From Sciurus carolinensis (taxonomy: Eukaryota > Chordata > Mammalia > Rodentia > Sciuridae), in assembly GCF_902686445.1 (NCBI RefSeq), contig NC_062222.1, positions 44,329,792-44,393,791 on the forward strand: a stretch of 64,000 bases of DNA, read 5' to 3'. The position numbers were made by a program, and so were the translations under genes. Shown piece by piece: positions 23,377-36,010 of this stretch (positions are counted from its first letter, which is position 1; every line of letters starts with the position of its first letter). A model generated the notes under the pieces. The model made no database searches. It worked only from the letters and a program-made list of their open reading frames with translations, and was not told the DNA's origin.

Positions 23377-23414
<38 letters not shown>
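23186..23414 (+). mobile_element. MEN SINE with long A tail, joined head to head with the previous one
   Basis: B1 text starts at 'cacatgcctgtaatcccaatgactctgg', lacking its first dozen bases. An ID unit follows (gggctgggaatgttgcccag, ctgggttcaatccccgg), then an uninterrupted run of more than 30 A. The long pure A tail suggests a fairly recent insertion. Confidence 0.85.
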
Positions 23415-23416
<2 letters not shown>

Positions 23417-23514
23417 AAAAGGCAAAGAAATAGAGAAAGTAAATGAATGCGGCGGAAAGAATCTTGGGTTTGATTGCTTATTCTAACCTACAATTAATCC
23501 TTGTTTCCATCTCA

Positions 23515-23835
23515 GCCCTACTTCAAAGGCCAAATGTTTTCTCTGATATTCGGATGCTAATTCACAATAAGAGTTGGGGGCACTAGGAAAGAATAGTTAC
23601 TTTAGATTAATTAGAGGGGAGTGAAGGGAGGGGAAGAGGTATGGGGGGTAGGAAGGATAGTAGAGTGAAACAGACATTAACACCTCATGTGCATATATGA
23701 CGGCACGATTGATGTGATCCTGCAATATGTACAATCAGAAAAATGAGAAATAATACTCCCATTTATGTATTATTTATCAAAATGCATAAATGCATTTTAC
23801 TGTCATGTATAACTAATTAGAACAATTTTTTTAAA
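23515..23835 (+). mobile_element. L1 3' end, 5'-truncated
   Basis: It starts at the ORF2 stop region (ttcaaaggccaaatgttttctctgat), then the G-rich 3' UTR (gggagtgaagggaggggaag), 'caatcagaaaaatgagaaataatac', 'catgtataactaattagaac' and a T/A tail. It lies inside the older L1M and is the same 3' UTR subfamily as the L1s ending at 53.0 and 57.7 kb. Confidence 0.85.
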
Positions 23836-24000
23836 AAGAATAAGCAATCTTATTTGGGTGACAAAAATGTTCTAAAAGTGGATTTTGGTGATAGTCACAC
23901 AACTCCATATATTTACTGAAAAAGATTTAATTGCATATTTAATATGAGTAAGTTTCATTGTATGTAAATTATATTTTAATAAAATTGTCAAAATTATATT
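23836..24000 (+). mobile_element. End of the ancient L1M interrupted upstream
   Basis: The phrases 'ggtgacaaaaatgttctaaaagtggattttggtgatag', 'cacaactccatatatttac' and 'tgtatgtaaattatattttaataaaa' form a classic mammalian L1M 3' terminus. They complete the relic that ends at 22,985. Confidence 0.75.
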
Positions 24001-26849
24001 CAGTCAAGTTTCATTCATTAATTTTGTTCATCCATATTATAGAAGATGCAAAGGAGACTCAAGGAGATTGAGTACCTTGCTTATGGTTAAAGCTTTAAGA
24101 ACAAAAGCATTAGAATTCATACTCCAAATGCAGTTTCTGCCTGCCTGTCCTCCCATGATTCAGTACTAAATAACACATATGTGAATCTCACTTTATTCAT
24201 TCTAAAGTGAATCGACTTCCCATTGTCCAGAGGACTTCCTTATTCGTTTTCACTTTGTGTGGTTGCTCATTTGATTGCTTTTTTCTTGGGGTTGCTGTGT
24301 CTAAAAAGAATAAGGGAAAATCCAGACTTTTGATTTATTCATCTGTTTACTTGTACATTCATTTAGATATTCAACATATACTTACTGCGCACCTAATACA
24401 TGCCAAATGCTATTGCAGGCATTAGGGATATAGCACTAAGCAAAGTAGATTAAATAGTTTTGTGAAAGTCAACACAAAGGCATGGATTTGTTGTTTGGTT
24501 TTATGTTTGTTTACTAATTTTTCCAAGATGCAAAGCTCCTTGAAAGACTTATGGCAGAGAACTTATGAAATAAGCAATAAGTACTTCCCCTATCCATTCA
24601 GATTAAAGATCCCAAGAGCTCCCAAGATGAAGGAGGGATGTTGGACTGTGATCCCTCTGAGAAGGCCCCGTATCTGTCCTCTTTAGAAGAAGTCCAATAA
24701 AACCCCAGAATTAACAGAGAAAAGCCTGTATTACAGGAATCTGCTCGAACTTAGGTCAAACTTATCTTTTTCTAAGTGAACTGGCATACTGTGCAAGAGA
24801 TTATACTAAGCCACTGAAAACTAAAAAGAGCTATATGTTTGCCTCCGGACAATTATTATATCCACTATGTAGGTTTCTCAAAGCTGGGACTCAGAACCCC
24901 ATGGCACACTGACATTATCCCCACCCTGACCCATTCTCTCAAATAGGAGTCCACTGAGTTCTCTTCTTTCTCAAAATGGCTCCAAGTTTCCACTTCCTGC
25001 TGCGAGCACCCAGTGTTACAGGGACCCAGGGACCCAAGCACTTCACTTCAAAGGCATCAATATCCTCCATTTTGCAAAAGGAAAAGAATCTTAATCATTT
25101 GGGGTTATCTTTTCCTTCAGACAGGACTACATCTCAGTGATTAGAATTTCAAGAATAAATGTCCAAAGACAAATATCTATACTCCTCTGACTGAAAAAGA
25201 ATCTTTGTGTAACTACTGTGAAGTCCCCCTAGAATGGGACAGAGTGGCAAAAGCAAACATGAGATCCTTATCATCCAATCTTTATCCCTGGCTCAAACAG
25301 CAACTGGGACTTTTTAAAACAAATTATCCCAGGATTTTTTTTTCATCCAGATTTCATACTCTAAGGAAGACTTTAGCACATGGATTTGGTCTATAAAAGA
25401 CCTCTGAGCAACCTGGTGAAGATAAGAAATATTCCTCCTTTCCATGACTTTCCATGATGGGATATATATCCCCTACTGAGAACCAAGCATACCACTTTTC
25501 AAAACTAAGAATTTATACCCTAAAGGTCTATACTATCCTAATCAGTATTGCTTAGACACTTATCAGGACTAACAAAGTTAATACCTGACCCTCACAAAGT
25601 TGCACCTGTTGGCAATTTGAACAGGGAACTCTGTTTCTCTCTTCAGGACATTTGTCAGCTAAAATGGTGCTTGGAGGAAAATTTGTTCTGTATACCGATT
25701 GGGGTGTTTGTTACAAAGGTCTATAAATTATATAGATATAAATTTTATAAAATAAAGACTAAACAAAAGATCAATTTTACTGCATGTTAAGTTTAAAAAT
25801 AAAATAGGTCATTAAATATTGCTTACTAGTACCCACCCCCCCAAAAAAACAAAGAAAGAAAAGGAAAGGAAAAGAGAGAAAGAGAAAAGAAAGAAAGAGA
25901 GAGAAAGAATGAGATTCAAAGAGGTTCCCTCTTGTAACTGTAGGGCTAACTGAATATCAGAAGAGTCTGGCCAACCCCCCAGAGGAGAAGGTACTTACAC
26001 GTGAAAGAATAGTAGAATATTTTTTCTAATTTATGTTAGCATAAATCAGTTAAAAATATTTGTGAAAATGAATTCTACAGTGTTAGACTAAGGAGGAAGA
26101 AAGGAACATTGCTCCTTTTGGTCAGACTTACTAATACTGGTTCATTTGCCAGAGATTCTGGATTCATTGTGCTGGTTCTAGTAGGTGGGATTGGTTATGA
26201 TAATTTGCTCAGTTGATTGGTTGATGCCTGGACTCTGTGGCAGCCTATAGCAAATGAAGTCAAGATGCTAGAAAATTAATATAATGTAGAAGAAGAAATA
26301 CAGACACTTGAAGGTAGAATATGGGAATGGTATTTGGGGGATAATCTGCTCACTCTATACTTAACCATGTCACTCCTATGTTCCAGGAACACTTGACTAT
26401 ATAATATTCTCATTTGATCTATATAATTGAAAATCCTTGTTCTGGTAAATAGAAGTATAACTTGTACCAGCACAGTGAGGATCACTGTCTCACATTTCCA
26501 AGAACTGGCTTGGTTCATAGATCCAGAGTCCCCTCAGTGAAGGGGAGGTTGGACTCCCTTGAGGAAGTTCCCTGAAAATCATAATGAGTTTCCTTCTAGG
26601 ATCCCCAAAAGTTGTCTGTGATAATATTCTAAGGAAAACCTCTCTAAACATTAGAGATTATTTCAGTTGTCTCTAAGCTATAGTTAGCTCTAGGAACATA
26701 CAGCATCATTATAACCCAACAATCACAGTAAACACTTTAGGGAGTTGTTTGGTAAATGGAGTTTGGGCCCAAATCCATCTCAAAATGGTCATTCTGGGTC
26801 CCAACATTCATCCTGTGCTTATTTTCCGTGTCCCTGTGTATAGAATTAG
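24001..26849. other. Unassigned sequence, possibly upstream part of the ERV-L relic
   Basis: A weak MIR-like stretch may lie at 24,030-24,180. From about 24,840 the sequence has balanced composition with many short broken frames and leads directly into recognisable ERV-L pol at about 26,850. It may therefore be decayed gag/LTR sequence of the same element, but I cannot match it. A GAAA-rich tract lies at 25,842-25,908. Confidence 0.35.
25842..25908. repeat. (GAAA)n/(GA)n purine tract
   Basis: A homopurine tract of GAAA, GGAAA and GAGA units. Confidence 0.9.
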
Positions 26850-27156
26850 GGAAGACCTACTCAGCAACTGGCAGAGTTCTCCATTGGTTCCCTGACTGGT
26901 CTATGTCATAATTTAGTATTCAGGGACCTTGATCATTTTGCCATTTCACGGGACACCAACTGCCACGTTATTGATGAATATGTCAATTGATCTGCTAGTA
27001 AGAAGTAACAAATAAAAAAGAATGCCTTGGTAAGACATGTGTGAGTAAAGAAAAGGGAGAATTCCATGAAAGTTCAGAGGTCTATTAATTTACTGATGTT
27101 TTCAGGAATCCAGAGATCTGGGATATATTGTGATGTCCCTCCAGAGTGAAAAAAAC

Positions 27157-27181
27157 AAAAACAACAACAACAACAACAAAA
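27157..27181. repeat. (AAC)n short tandem repeat
   Basis: About seven AAC units inside the ERV-L relic. Confidence 0.85.
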
Positions 27182-28099
27182 ATAGCTGCACTTTGTATCC
27201 AGTTCCAGGTAGAAAGAGGCACAAACATTTGGTAGACTTTTAATAAAATATTACAGGTAAAATAATATTACATAGGTATTGTTCCTTCCTACTTATTGAA
27301 TAAGCCGTAAGACTTCTATATTTAAGGAAGGTCCCAAACAAAAGAATATTCTTCAGCCAGTTCAAAGAATAAGTCACTCTTGCCACTTAGATCTTGTGAC
27401 CAAGAAAATCTAATGTACACGCAGTGTTTGTGGCAGACTGGAATATTGTATTGAGCTGATAGAATTCCCTAATAAAATAATCATAGTACAAAGCCTAGAA
27501 TTGAGAGCAAAGCCATATCTCTTTAGAAAATAACTAGTTTTCTGAAGAATCATTTCCTGGAGTTTGTTATTGGGTTCTGGTAGAGAATGAGTATCTGGCA
27601 AATAGGAAATGAACTGGTTTTACATGATACCTGAGCTGCCCATCTGAATTAGATGATATTTGGTTGACTGGCTTTTAAATCTGGATGTGCCTAGCAGATC
27701 TCCATCATCCTACTGTAGCAGCATATGAAAGATCAGATGGAGCAAGTTCTAAAGGCACAAGATAGTTTTAAAAGAAAAAGTTCAGATTCTCATGGCGCCT
27801 AATTTGTAGCCTTATGGAGGTTTCTCTCTAATCAGGGAAGAAAAGATTCAAAACTGATTTATTGATGATGCACAGTATCATTCATAAGTAAACAGACATA
27901 GGATAGAACTCTCTTTACTGTTGGCCATGAAGAAGAAGTGAAAGATGTTTTCACAATAAGCAGAACTTTGAGTTCATCAAATTGTATATTTTGCCTATAA
28001 GGAAAGATGCCCATAATTCTGACTCATATATAGAGTCTAAAGGTTTGGTAAGATGATGAGGTAGCTGGAAGGAACAAGACTGAAAGATTGATGACAAAT

Positions 28100-28295
28100 A
28101 GAAATAGGAAAGACAGTGGACTGAATCAGACATAACTTTCCTATGTTCATATATGAATATACCACCAGTGAAACTCCACATCATGTACAATCACAAGAAT
28201 GGGATCCTAATTGAAATAAATTATAATTCATGTATGTATAATATGTCAAAATATACTCTATTGTCATGTACATATAAAAAGAACAAATGAAAAAA
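28100..28295 (+). mobile_element. L1 3' UTR fragment inserted into ERV-L relic
   Basis: The phrases 'ggaaagacagtggactgaatc', 'gacataactttcctatg', 'cacaagaatgggatcc' and 'tcatgtacatataaaaagaac', then an A tail, match the 3' UTR at 541-905. Recognisable ERV-L text resumes directly after it, so it is a nested, younger insertion. Confidence 0.8.
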
Positions 28296-29164
28296 AAAGA
28301 TTGATGGCAAAGAAGTCAAGTCTGGACTTCTCAGAAAAGACCCATGGTGTGAGGAAATTTGTGCCCCATGTGCACATTCACCAAGGGCTCAGAGGATGGG
28401 TGAAGAGACAGTACTGCAAATGAGAGTTTTCTTCTTTCCTCAGTCTCACTAGAGTTCTTCAATGGATTTAAGAACCAAGTGACCATGGTAACAATGATGG
28501 AGACAATGCATAGACTCCACCACACAAACTTCCTTTACCAAAACAGGTATGGCTACCATATCTGTTGGACATTTAGGATAATAGCAGCAGAGATCCATGC
28601 TGAACCTCCCACCCAGCTCTAAATCTGGGGAATGGGGCACTATGGTCAGCCTTCTATTGACCAATTCTATTGAACCCTTCTCAAATTGTGCACTTAGCAA
28701 TTTTTCTCCCTAGAATGGATGTTTGTTCTGGATCTATATTTGACTTCTCTGCTAGGCTTCCATTAACAATACCTTCTGGGGACTTATTGAAGGTTTAATT
28801 CACCCACAGTAATCATATAGCATTGCTTCTGGTCACTGATGCTATAGGCTATTTCCCACAGGATTCATTGGTCTTACCATAATCCAGGAGCAGCTGGCTT
28901 TATAGAGCTATCCAATAGTCTACTGAAGATTCAGTTTTAGAGCCAGCTGGAGGACATTTTATGAGGCAAGGGTACTGGTTATAGAAAATGGTATATGTTC
29001 TGAATCAGTAATCCATACATGGTATTATTTTACTAAAGAACAGATCACATGGGTCCAGGAACCAAGGAGGAAGTAGGAATGGAACCTCTCACTCTGCCTT
29101 CCTGCTCCATACTGAAAGTACTAGATTTAGCACACTATAAATCTAGCCTCATAATCAACTGCAA

Positions 29165-31603
29165 AAACAGGGACTGTTGCCAATGTTCATATTTTCTTAC
29201 TTGTGCAGTAGTGCATATATTATTCATATATTATTTCAGTTCTCTACCCCCTGGTCACCAATTATTTTATATAGGCCATGTTTATATGGGTGCTGATCAC
29301 CTTTACAGTTTATTTAAAAAATGACGTGTAAATAGCTTTTACCAAACTGTTACCAAATGTCTTCTTTCTCTTAAGTGTCCATGCTGTAAATTCTTTCTCG
29401 AATTAAGTTCCAAGAATAAGTGTGCATTTATGGATGAATTTGGACTGTACAATCTAGCACATTTCTCTTCTGGCTTGGTTGTCAGGGAGCTCAGAGTCCT
29501 GTGATACTGATTCACTCATGTCAGGTTTAGGACATTGCTTTCTTTTCTTTTAAATGATTTACTATCAGTTTTTCATTTTAACTTTTCCTACACTGGTTTA
29601 TGGACATTTTGGTAATGAAGGTCACTTCAATATCTTTTTATCAGTACTTAAGTAAATACTCAAGTAAATAAACCCTGCCTTTAGTGAGGCAGTTCATGGC
29701 TCCACTAGCAGCTGGGCCACACAATAGCCTGTCTGTTCAACCAGCATTTATTGAGTGCTTACCACCAGCAGACATGACAGTCCTGTGCTCCATTGCTGTG
29801 TATGTCCTGTGTCCTTGACCATCATGATCATTTCATGTCAGATGGCTCACTGTCAACTCCAGGGAAACATTTTGAGAGTCTACATTGTTGCTTTTATTTG
29901 GATTGTCCTTCAGATTCCAATTCCAATTGTTTTCTTCTCCCATCCCCTGGGATTGCCTTTCACTAAGGATGTCTTTAAATCCAAATTCACTCTTAGATAA
30001 CATCTTACAATTTCCATATTTCCCTATAACTTCTATGTCCGTCATATCGCCAGTTAACTGTAACTCATGACTTTCAGAAGCTATCTGAAAACCCAAATTA
30101 CCTTATCCTGAGAGTAAAGAACTTCTTTTGTTTTGAAATGAAGGCATGAAATATTCATATTTGGACAAGGGCAGAACTGAAAGTGAACACAAACATTGCA
30201 ATCTCCCAAATTGTGTAAGTACAATTCCCCATAAGCTGTTAGCTCTTAGTCTCGTCTTGTGTTCCTGAACTGAGCTTTTCCCATTCCTGCATTCTTTTTC
30301 TTCTTTGGCATGTATATTTAGTTTTTCATTTATTGAGCATTTTTAAAGTTTCTTCTAAATGTCAGACACCATGCTGAAGATAAATAAATGAATGTGACTG
30401 ATTCTGGACTCTAGAAGCACACATTCATGGGAGTCAAATGTGTGGATAATAATTACGGCTTAGTGATAAATGACAGGGCAGAGGCACTGTGGAAGGCTAG
30501 AGATGTCCCTTCACCTGACCCACAAGCTGAGAGGCTCTTTGGGGACAGTGACCTCCCTTTATAATGCAGCAAAAGGTCATTAATTTATCATGTTGGGTGA
30601 GTTGATGGGCTCTTTCACAGCTGAAAGAACCAACAAAATCTCTGAAGCCACTGCATGAGCAGGCAGAGTTTTGGAAAGCTGCTCTAATTTTCCTACAAAT
30701 CCACATATATGTAGTTGTGACCCGGGATGGTAAAACTAGTACACCAAAGTAGAATTTTAAGGGGGAAAATAATCTTCATATTTCAAGTAGGGCACATAGA
30801 TTATACAAATGTACTAAAGATCTCCCTTAGGACTCCCAAACGCCCAACATGGCACTCTAGAAATCTCTATCAGGTCATAAAATGATGTCAATGAAGGATG
30901 GTAATTGGTCCCTAAAGGGTTGCTTGGGGAGTGTGAAGAACGAATATGCAATGGTGGCAATAAGCGAGCAAGGAGAGATATGATTATTTATGTAGATAAA
31001 AAGGCGTAGATACTTTGGACATGTAGATTGGGGTCAGATGATGAAGTGGTGCTGCATATGCACATTTTGAGAAGGTAGCGCTTTTGTATCTTTCGAGAGA
31101 CTTCTGGGGAAAGCTGTTTACAATCTACACTCCATACTCCTTTCTCTTGCATCAGTGACTAGAAGCTGATGCTGTCTGTCTGCCTCGACAGCATGCAGGA
31201 CTGAGGGAGGACTCACTTCAAAGACAGATTGTCCCCATCAGAGAAGGAAACTCGTGCATCGCCTCCACACCCTTGGTGTCTTGACCGTCTTTATTAACGT
31301 GTCTGTATTCGTCCTTTCTTTGACAAATCAAAACCCGCTTTCTTCTGTAGGTAGTCAGTGCTTAGTATTCTCCCTATCCAAGTTCGCCATCTACAGGTCA
31401 TTCAGCTTACAAATTGCATTTAAGGTCCTCTGCAGATTGAGTGGGAGGATTCATTCAAGTGTGCCTCCTACTTGCGCATTTACACTGCTGCTGGTTGACG
31501 CCATGATCCATGGCTGTTTACTGCATACCTACTGTCTTGTTAGATATTTACTGGACTCCCATTTTTCTACCACTCGTGGAGTTATTTTAAGAAGGTAATA
31601 GTA
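29165..31603. other. Unassigned sequence
   Basis: Mixed single-copy-looking sequence. Short frames (up to 114 codons at 31,254-31,598) have no recognisable domain and no supporting context. Text near 29,730-29,790 and 30,330-30,400 resembles very old LINE/SINE 3' ends (cagcatttattgagtgcttac), too weak to assign. Confidence 0.45.
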
Positions 31604-31733
31604 GGGCTGGGGTTGCAGCTCACACGTGCCTAGCGCTTGTTAGGTACTGGGTTCGAGCCTCAACACCACATAAAAATAAATAAATAAATAAAGGTATTGT
31701 GTCAATCTACAACTAAAAATATTTTTTAAAAAG
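31604..31733 (+). mobile_element. ID SINE
   Basis: The phrases gggctggggttgcagctcac, gtgcctagcgcttgttaggt, gggttcgagcctcaacacc and the AAAT tail are followed by the squirrel-type end ggtattgtgtcaatctacaac. The B box (ggttcgagcc) is close to intact. Confidence 0.9.
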
Positions 31734-31859
31734 TAAAGAATTATGAAATATATATTTTAGTGTCATATTTCTCAAATTTAAAAAAATCACTTTTTCTTCT
31801 GATTAACATAAAAATCCCACTTTTCATTAATGTTTGCATTACAAAAGCACTAACAATCC

Positions 31860-32075
31860 TGATAATACCTACCATTTCCTGAGTACTTAACTTGCTACCA
31901 CTGAACTAAAAATTTACAGACATTATCTGATTTAGTACTTACAGCAAACTTATGAAGTACTCGTATTCTTATTTTGCAGATGAGAAATCTGAGGCTACCA
32001 GAGGTTGGGCAGTTTAACCAGGATACAGAGCTAGCTAGAAAGTTGCAGAGTTAGTATTGGAAGCTAGATGGGTCT
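31860..32075 (+). mobile_element. MIR SINE relic
   Basis: The order 'cctgagtacttaac', 'acattatctgatttagtacttacagcaaacttatgaagtac', 'ttattttgcagatgagaaatctgaggc', 'gagctagctagaaagttgcagagttag' is the full MIR layout. Confidence 0.8.
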
Positions 32076-32929
32076 CACTTCACAACTATGCTCTGGGCAA
32101 ATCCACTTTACTGGCTTCAAGTATTTTTTTCCATAAAATGATTACCTGTGGCTTTTTCAACTGTCCACCCTCCTCACTTCGACATTTATGTGAAGACATG
32201 GAGCTATTTCCCTATTGCTTTCGAAAGCAGCAAAGATAACCCTTTTCTTCCATCTGTTGCTCAATAACCCACAATACAACCAGACACTGCAAAGAAGTCT
32301 CTTGTACCTCCTTAGTCCATCAGTATTTCAGAAGTTCTAGGTGAAACTTATCCTCTTCCTGGGGCTGAAGTTGGCAAATGCCACCAGATCAGACTCAGTC
32401 CTCCAGGTGAACATTAAATGAAACCGTGTTCAATCAACAATGCCTGGATCTATGTACACAGAAGGGTTAAGGTTCTTTGTGCAAAAGAATCCTTAAATTA
32501 GGGATTTTGTCATATTTTTCTTCAGAAATAAGTCCATAAAATTTTACTTTGGGGTATAATTCTTTCATTTTCCGTTAAATCTCAATTTCTACTCTTTCCC
32601 CTGACCCAAAAGGGTGAGACTCACTTAAGCAAGGTAGAGGAATGCCACTTCTGGAATTCAGTCTGTGGACAAATCACTGAGATTTCTGGTTTACAAGAAG
32701 ACCCCGCCATCCCTGGGGACAAGAAGACTTTAAGGAATGATAATCGGGGCCACTGAGTGAAGAAATTCTTAGGTTTAATTTGGTTGTAAGGAATAGAATA
32801 CATTCAAATGAGCTTTAGCATGAAGGGGAATTTATTGGACAGACACAGGCATATGTCATGGACACAGGGAAGGAAATAAAGTCTTAGTGAGGGATCAAGG
32901 GATCGGGAAATGGAAAGCTGTTGGTACTC

Positions 32930-32976
<47 letters not shown>
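32930..32976. repeat. (TC)n microsatellite
   Basis: A pure TC tract of about 23 units, with homopurine on the minus strand. Confidence 0.95.
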
Positions 32977-32980
<4 letters not shown>

Positions 32981-33825
32981 TTTTATTTTATTCATTCTGC
33001 AAGGACCCAAGTGGCTGCTGTGTGCCTGGCACAATGCTAGGTAGTAAGGATACAGGGTAAAAAAAAAACAGGCAAGCTCTGCTTTATTCCTCTCTGTAAT
33101 CATATTTATGATCTGATCTACTTGCCGTGGCTTTGCATGACCTTCCAATTCAAACCCTCAACAAAAACTAACGCAGTTGCAGCATTCTCAGTTCAGAGAT
33201 AAAAGCTCAGCTTGCCATATGGCCTATCAATTCTGGCATCATCTGCCCATCTTGGGTCCAATCAGGTATAGCAACAAAGGAGCTGGCAGGTGGTGTTGGT
33301 GCATGGAACAATCTTGGTAATCAAGGAAGAACAGAGTAAATTGTGTGAAAATGGGATAATGGTAAGGAGGAAATGACTGGCAAAAGAAATACTAGCCAGC
33401 TCTGCTGCCAAGGCTTCCAAAGAAAAGAATGATGAAGGTTTCCATAAATTTGAAAAAATGAAGAAGAAAGAGTTTCAGGATGGCAAAAAGCTTGCCTTGA
33501 GTAGAGAAGGGCTTGGGAATATGTGGCCTAGGCACTGAGGACAGCACTGCTCACTCAAATGCCCTCTAACCCAGCCTTAGGGAAGGTTTGGGAGGGAGAG
33601 GGGAGAGAAGGGCATTTAGATCTTAAAATCAAGGCTTTCCTTCGAGAACCTGAAAAACTTGTAGTTGCTTAAAAGCTCCGATTATCTAAGGTTGCCTGAA
33701 ATATTTTTGAACCATGGAGGCAAAATCTCCAACTTTGAGACCAACCAATGAAGAAAAAGTGCCACTGCAGTAGCATCCAGAAAAGGAGGGTTTGCAGTAA
33801 GAACATTTTGTGTGGCTGTACCCCA

Positions 33826-33870
33826 AGTGTGTTTTTTGGGTGCTCTTCCACTGAGCTACCTTCTCAGCCC
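33826..33870 (-). mobile_element. Antisense ID SINE fragment
   Basis: The plus strand reads 'gggtgctcttccactgagctaccttctcagccc', the reverse complement of the first 40-odd bases of ID. The rest is missing. Confidence 0.65.
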
Positions 33871-35499
33871 TGTAGCCCAAGTATTACATATAGTTACTAG
33901 GAATAATTTGGGCTGGGGAAGCAGGAGTTAGGATGGTCAATGCAATCGCCAACTCTACTCAGAAGTTTGGACTTCCTGCTTGAAGATTCTAAAAGTGCCT
34001 CAGGTATCTCACTTCTAGAACTTTGATGAGATAGGTCAGGCTAATTCCTTCCTTTCAAGGGAACCTTGAGAGGGTATGATTTTTCATTTAACTATAAATT
34101 TCTAAGGAAGTGTTTAATTTTGACCACAATTTATTAGTGTGATCTATTTTGGTTTGTAGCTCAATCTACCATTTTTGAGGGGAAAAAATGTGACTCTGCA
34201 AAAGTTCCTGAATGGGCACAGTGTTTAAGATTTTAAAGAGCTTTCAGTGAAATTCATGATGTGGCAAATAGATGAGAATATAAAGAACCATAGTTACTAC
34301 AGTATTAATTTAGTGAGATACAGGCACTAACTAAGGTTACTTGGACTTAATCACTGAGTACTTCTCGTAGTAAGACCTACACAAATTAGCCAGGAAGTCA
34401 GGTACTTATATACTTTGTTATAAAAGCAGGTAGTTCTTATTGCTCTTCTGATATTTCCTCTTAATCAGGTCTGAAGTCTGGAATTCTGCCCTTAAGGAAG
34501 CCACTCTATTTGCCCTTATTTGAAGGGTGTTCTTCAGTGGTTCCCTTTTTCATTAATTTATTGAGTCCTTCCAATGTGTCAGGAAACCACAATCCTTACA
34601 CTCACAGAAAGTTTTTGGGCTAGGAAATTCATGATGAACCCTGAATATCCCTGAAAATTGTGGGATGTGTCAAGAATGCCAGACCCAATTTCTTGCCCTG
34701 TCTCTGACTCATTTATTAGGATTATATTTGCAGCAGTATTTTGGGATGAGGTAACACCTCTCTCTGGGAAAATAACAAGCTTGCTAAAAAAAAAAAAAAA
34801 AAAAAGCAGCAGGTTCCCAAAGCTAAATGTTCCTTTTTTGCAACACAAACCCACTTACTGCATGCACAGCATCTATTGGGCCACTCCTGTAGGTATAAGA
34901 AGACAAGAAGAGCCAATAGTGACATGGTATCCTGTGCTGCTTCCTGTGTTGTGAGTAGTAAAGTCCTTTGTCTCTGACTAAGGAGTCTGTGTCTTCTGCC
35001 AGAATTCATGAAATGGTAAAAGCTTGTAAGGAGAGTAAAAATCAAACACCACACCCTGACAAATTTACCCTTAATTTTCAAGAATTTCATCACCCTTAAT
35101 AAGTACCACACAGAACAAAAACTTCAGAAATTCCCCAAATATCCATCCTAAGAAAAATAGGGTAAAACAAAAATGTCAACTTTATTAACAAATTTATTTT
35201 CCTTTCTTTTCTTTTTTTTTTAACTTTCTATAGTCTCCCAAGTTTGTAGCCTACATATGATAAATTCCAAGGCTGTTCAAAATTACAGATTCTTAAAAAT
35301 TAAGGTTTGTGGCAATTTTATTCCAACAATATAAATTAACCAAATCTTTCAGGGCACTTGCACCCTGGGCATAAGGCCCCTAAGGGCTATAAGAACGAAT
35401 GAGAGTACCAGAATGTTTAGTGCTCAGGTTTAACAGAGATCACAGACACATGTGTATCTCAAATATAAGATGGAATATGATCAGATATAATTGAATTCC

Positions 35500-36010
35500 A
35501 AGACAAGAATATATAAAGAATGACTAGTTGTTCAGGGAAGAGGAGATTTAATAATGTTAGACCTTGTTCAGAAGACCAGATAGAAGCTAAACACTCTTTG
35601 GAGAGAATAAACCTGGGGGAAACCAGGTCTGGGGAACAGGGATGGTTGTGTAAAGATATGTAATTCAGACAGATGGGATGGGTAGGGCCACAGCAAGAGC
35701 AGATGCATGGTTTTGCAAATCATGACTGCAGCCCAGGGTACCTGGAGTCCCCACCTGGAGATGAAGAGTTCAGTTGGGCTGTTGGAGGTCCCCATGGGAA
35801 CAGCCATGTAGAGAAATGGAGCTCTTTGCAAGAGGTGGGAAATGTGAGTTAAGCTCAGGAAAAAGTAGAACTGGAGATGAAGTTAGGATTCATCCCCACG
35901 GGTCAATATCTGAGATCAAAGGAGGCAAACATGGGATATGAAAAAGAGATGGAAATTTTTGAGAATTCCTCTTCACAAAGCCCAGAGAATAGGGAAGTAA
36001 TCTCCAAAGG
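35500..36010 (-). mobile_element. Antisense L2 LINE ORF2 relic
   Basis: Plus-strand text such as 'cacctggagatgaagagttcagttgggctgttggaggtcccc' corresponds to the reverse complement of the L2 reverse-transcriptase-coding region (the part just 3' of its YADD box). It is strongly decayed, with uncertain ends. Confidence 0.45.

Larger units (their letters stand above)
26850..29160 (+). pseudogene. Decayed ERV-L type pol (RT - RNase H - integrase)
   Basis: Landmarks of an ERV-L polymerase gene occur in order. The RT stretch is at about 26,900-27,130, with the catalytic box region at 26,967-26,978 now reading Val-Ile-Asp-Glu where the family has a YxDD-type box. RNase H-linked text is at about 27,620-27,830 and 28,300-28,560. 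Integrase-like text is at about 28,640-29,160 ('attcattggtcttaccat', 'atgttctgaatcagtaatcc', 'catgggtccaggaaccaagg'). Stops and shifts disrupt every frame, and an L1 3' end is inserted at 28,100-28,295. It is an inert fossil. LTRs were not identified. Confidence 0.65.
32076..35499. other. Unassigned sequence
   Basis: Apart from a TC microsatellite and an ID fragment I recognise no element. A stretch near 32,990-33,060 (tgctgtgtgcctggcacaatgctaggtag) resembles an ancient LINE/SINE end. An A-run near 34,786-34,804 is not preceded by a SINE body. Frames of 60-129 codons overlap on opposite strands and carry no domain. Confidence 0.45.

Noticed and set aside
31254..31598. 114-codon frame ending just before an ID SINE
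   Set aside because: No domain, no support for splicing or translation, and hydrophobic stretches are common in AT-rich frames.
34786..34804. A-run as a processed pseudogene tail
   Set aside because: No coding or SINE body precedes it that I can recognise.
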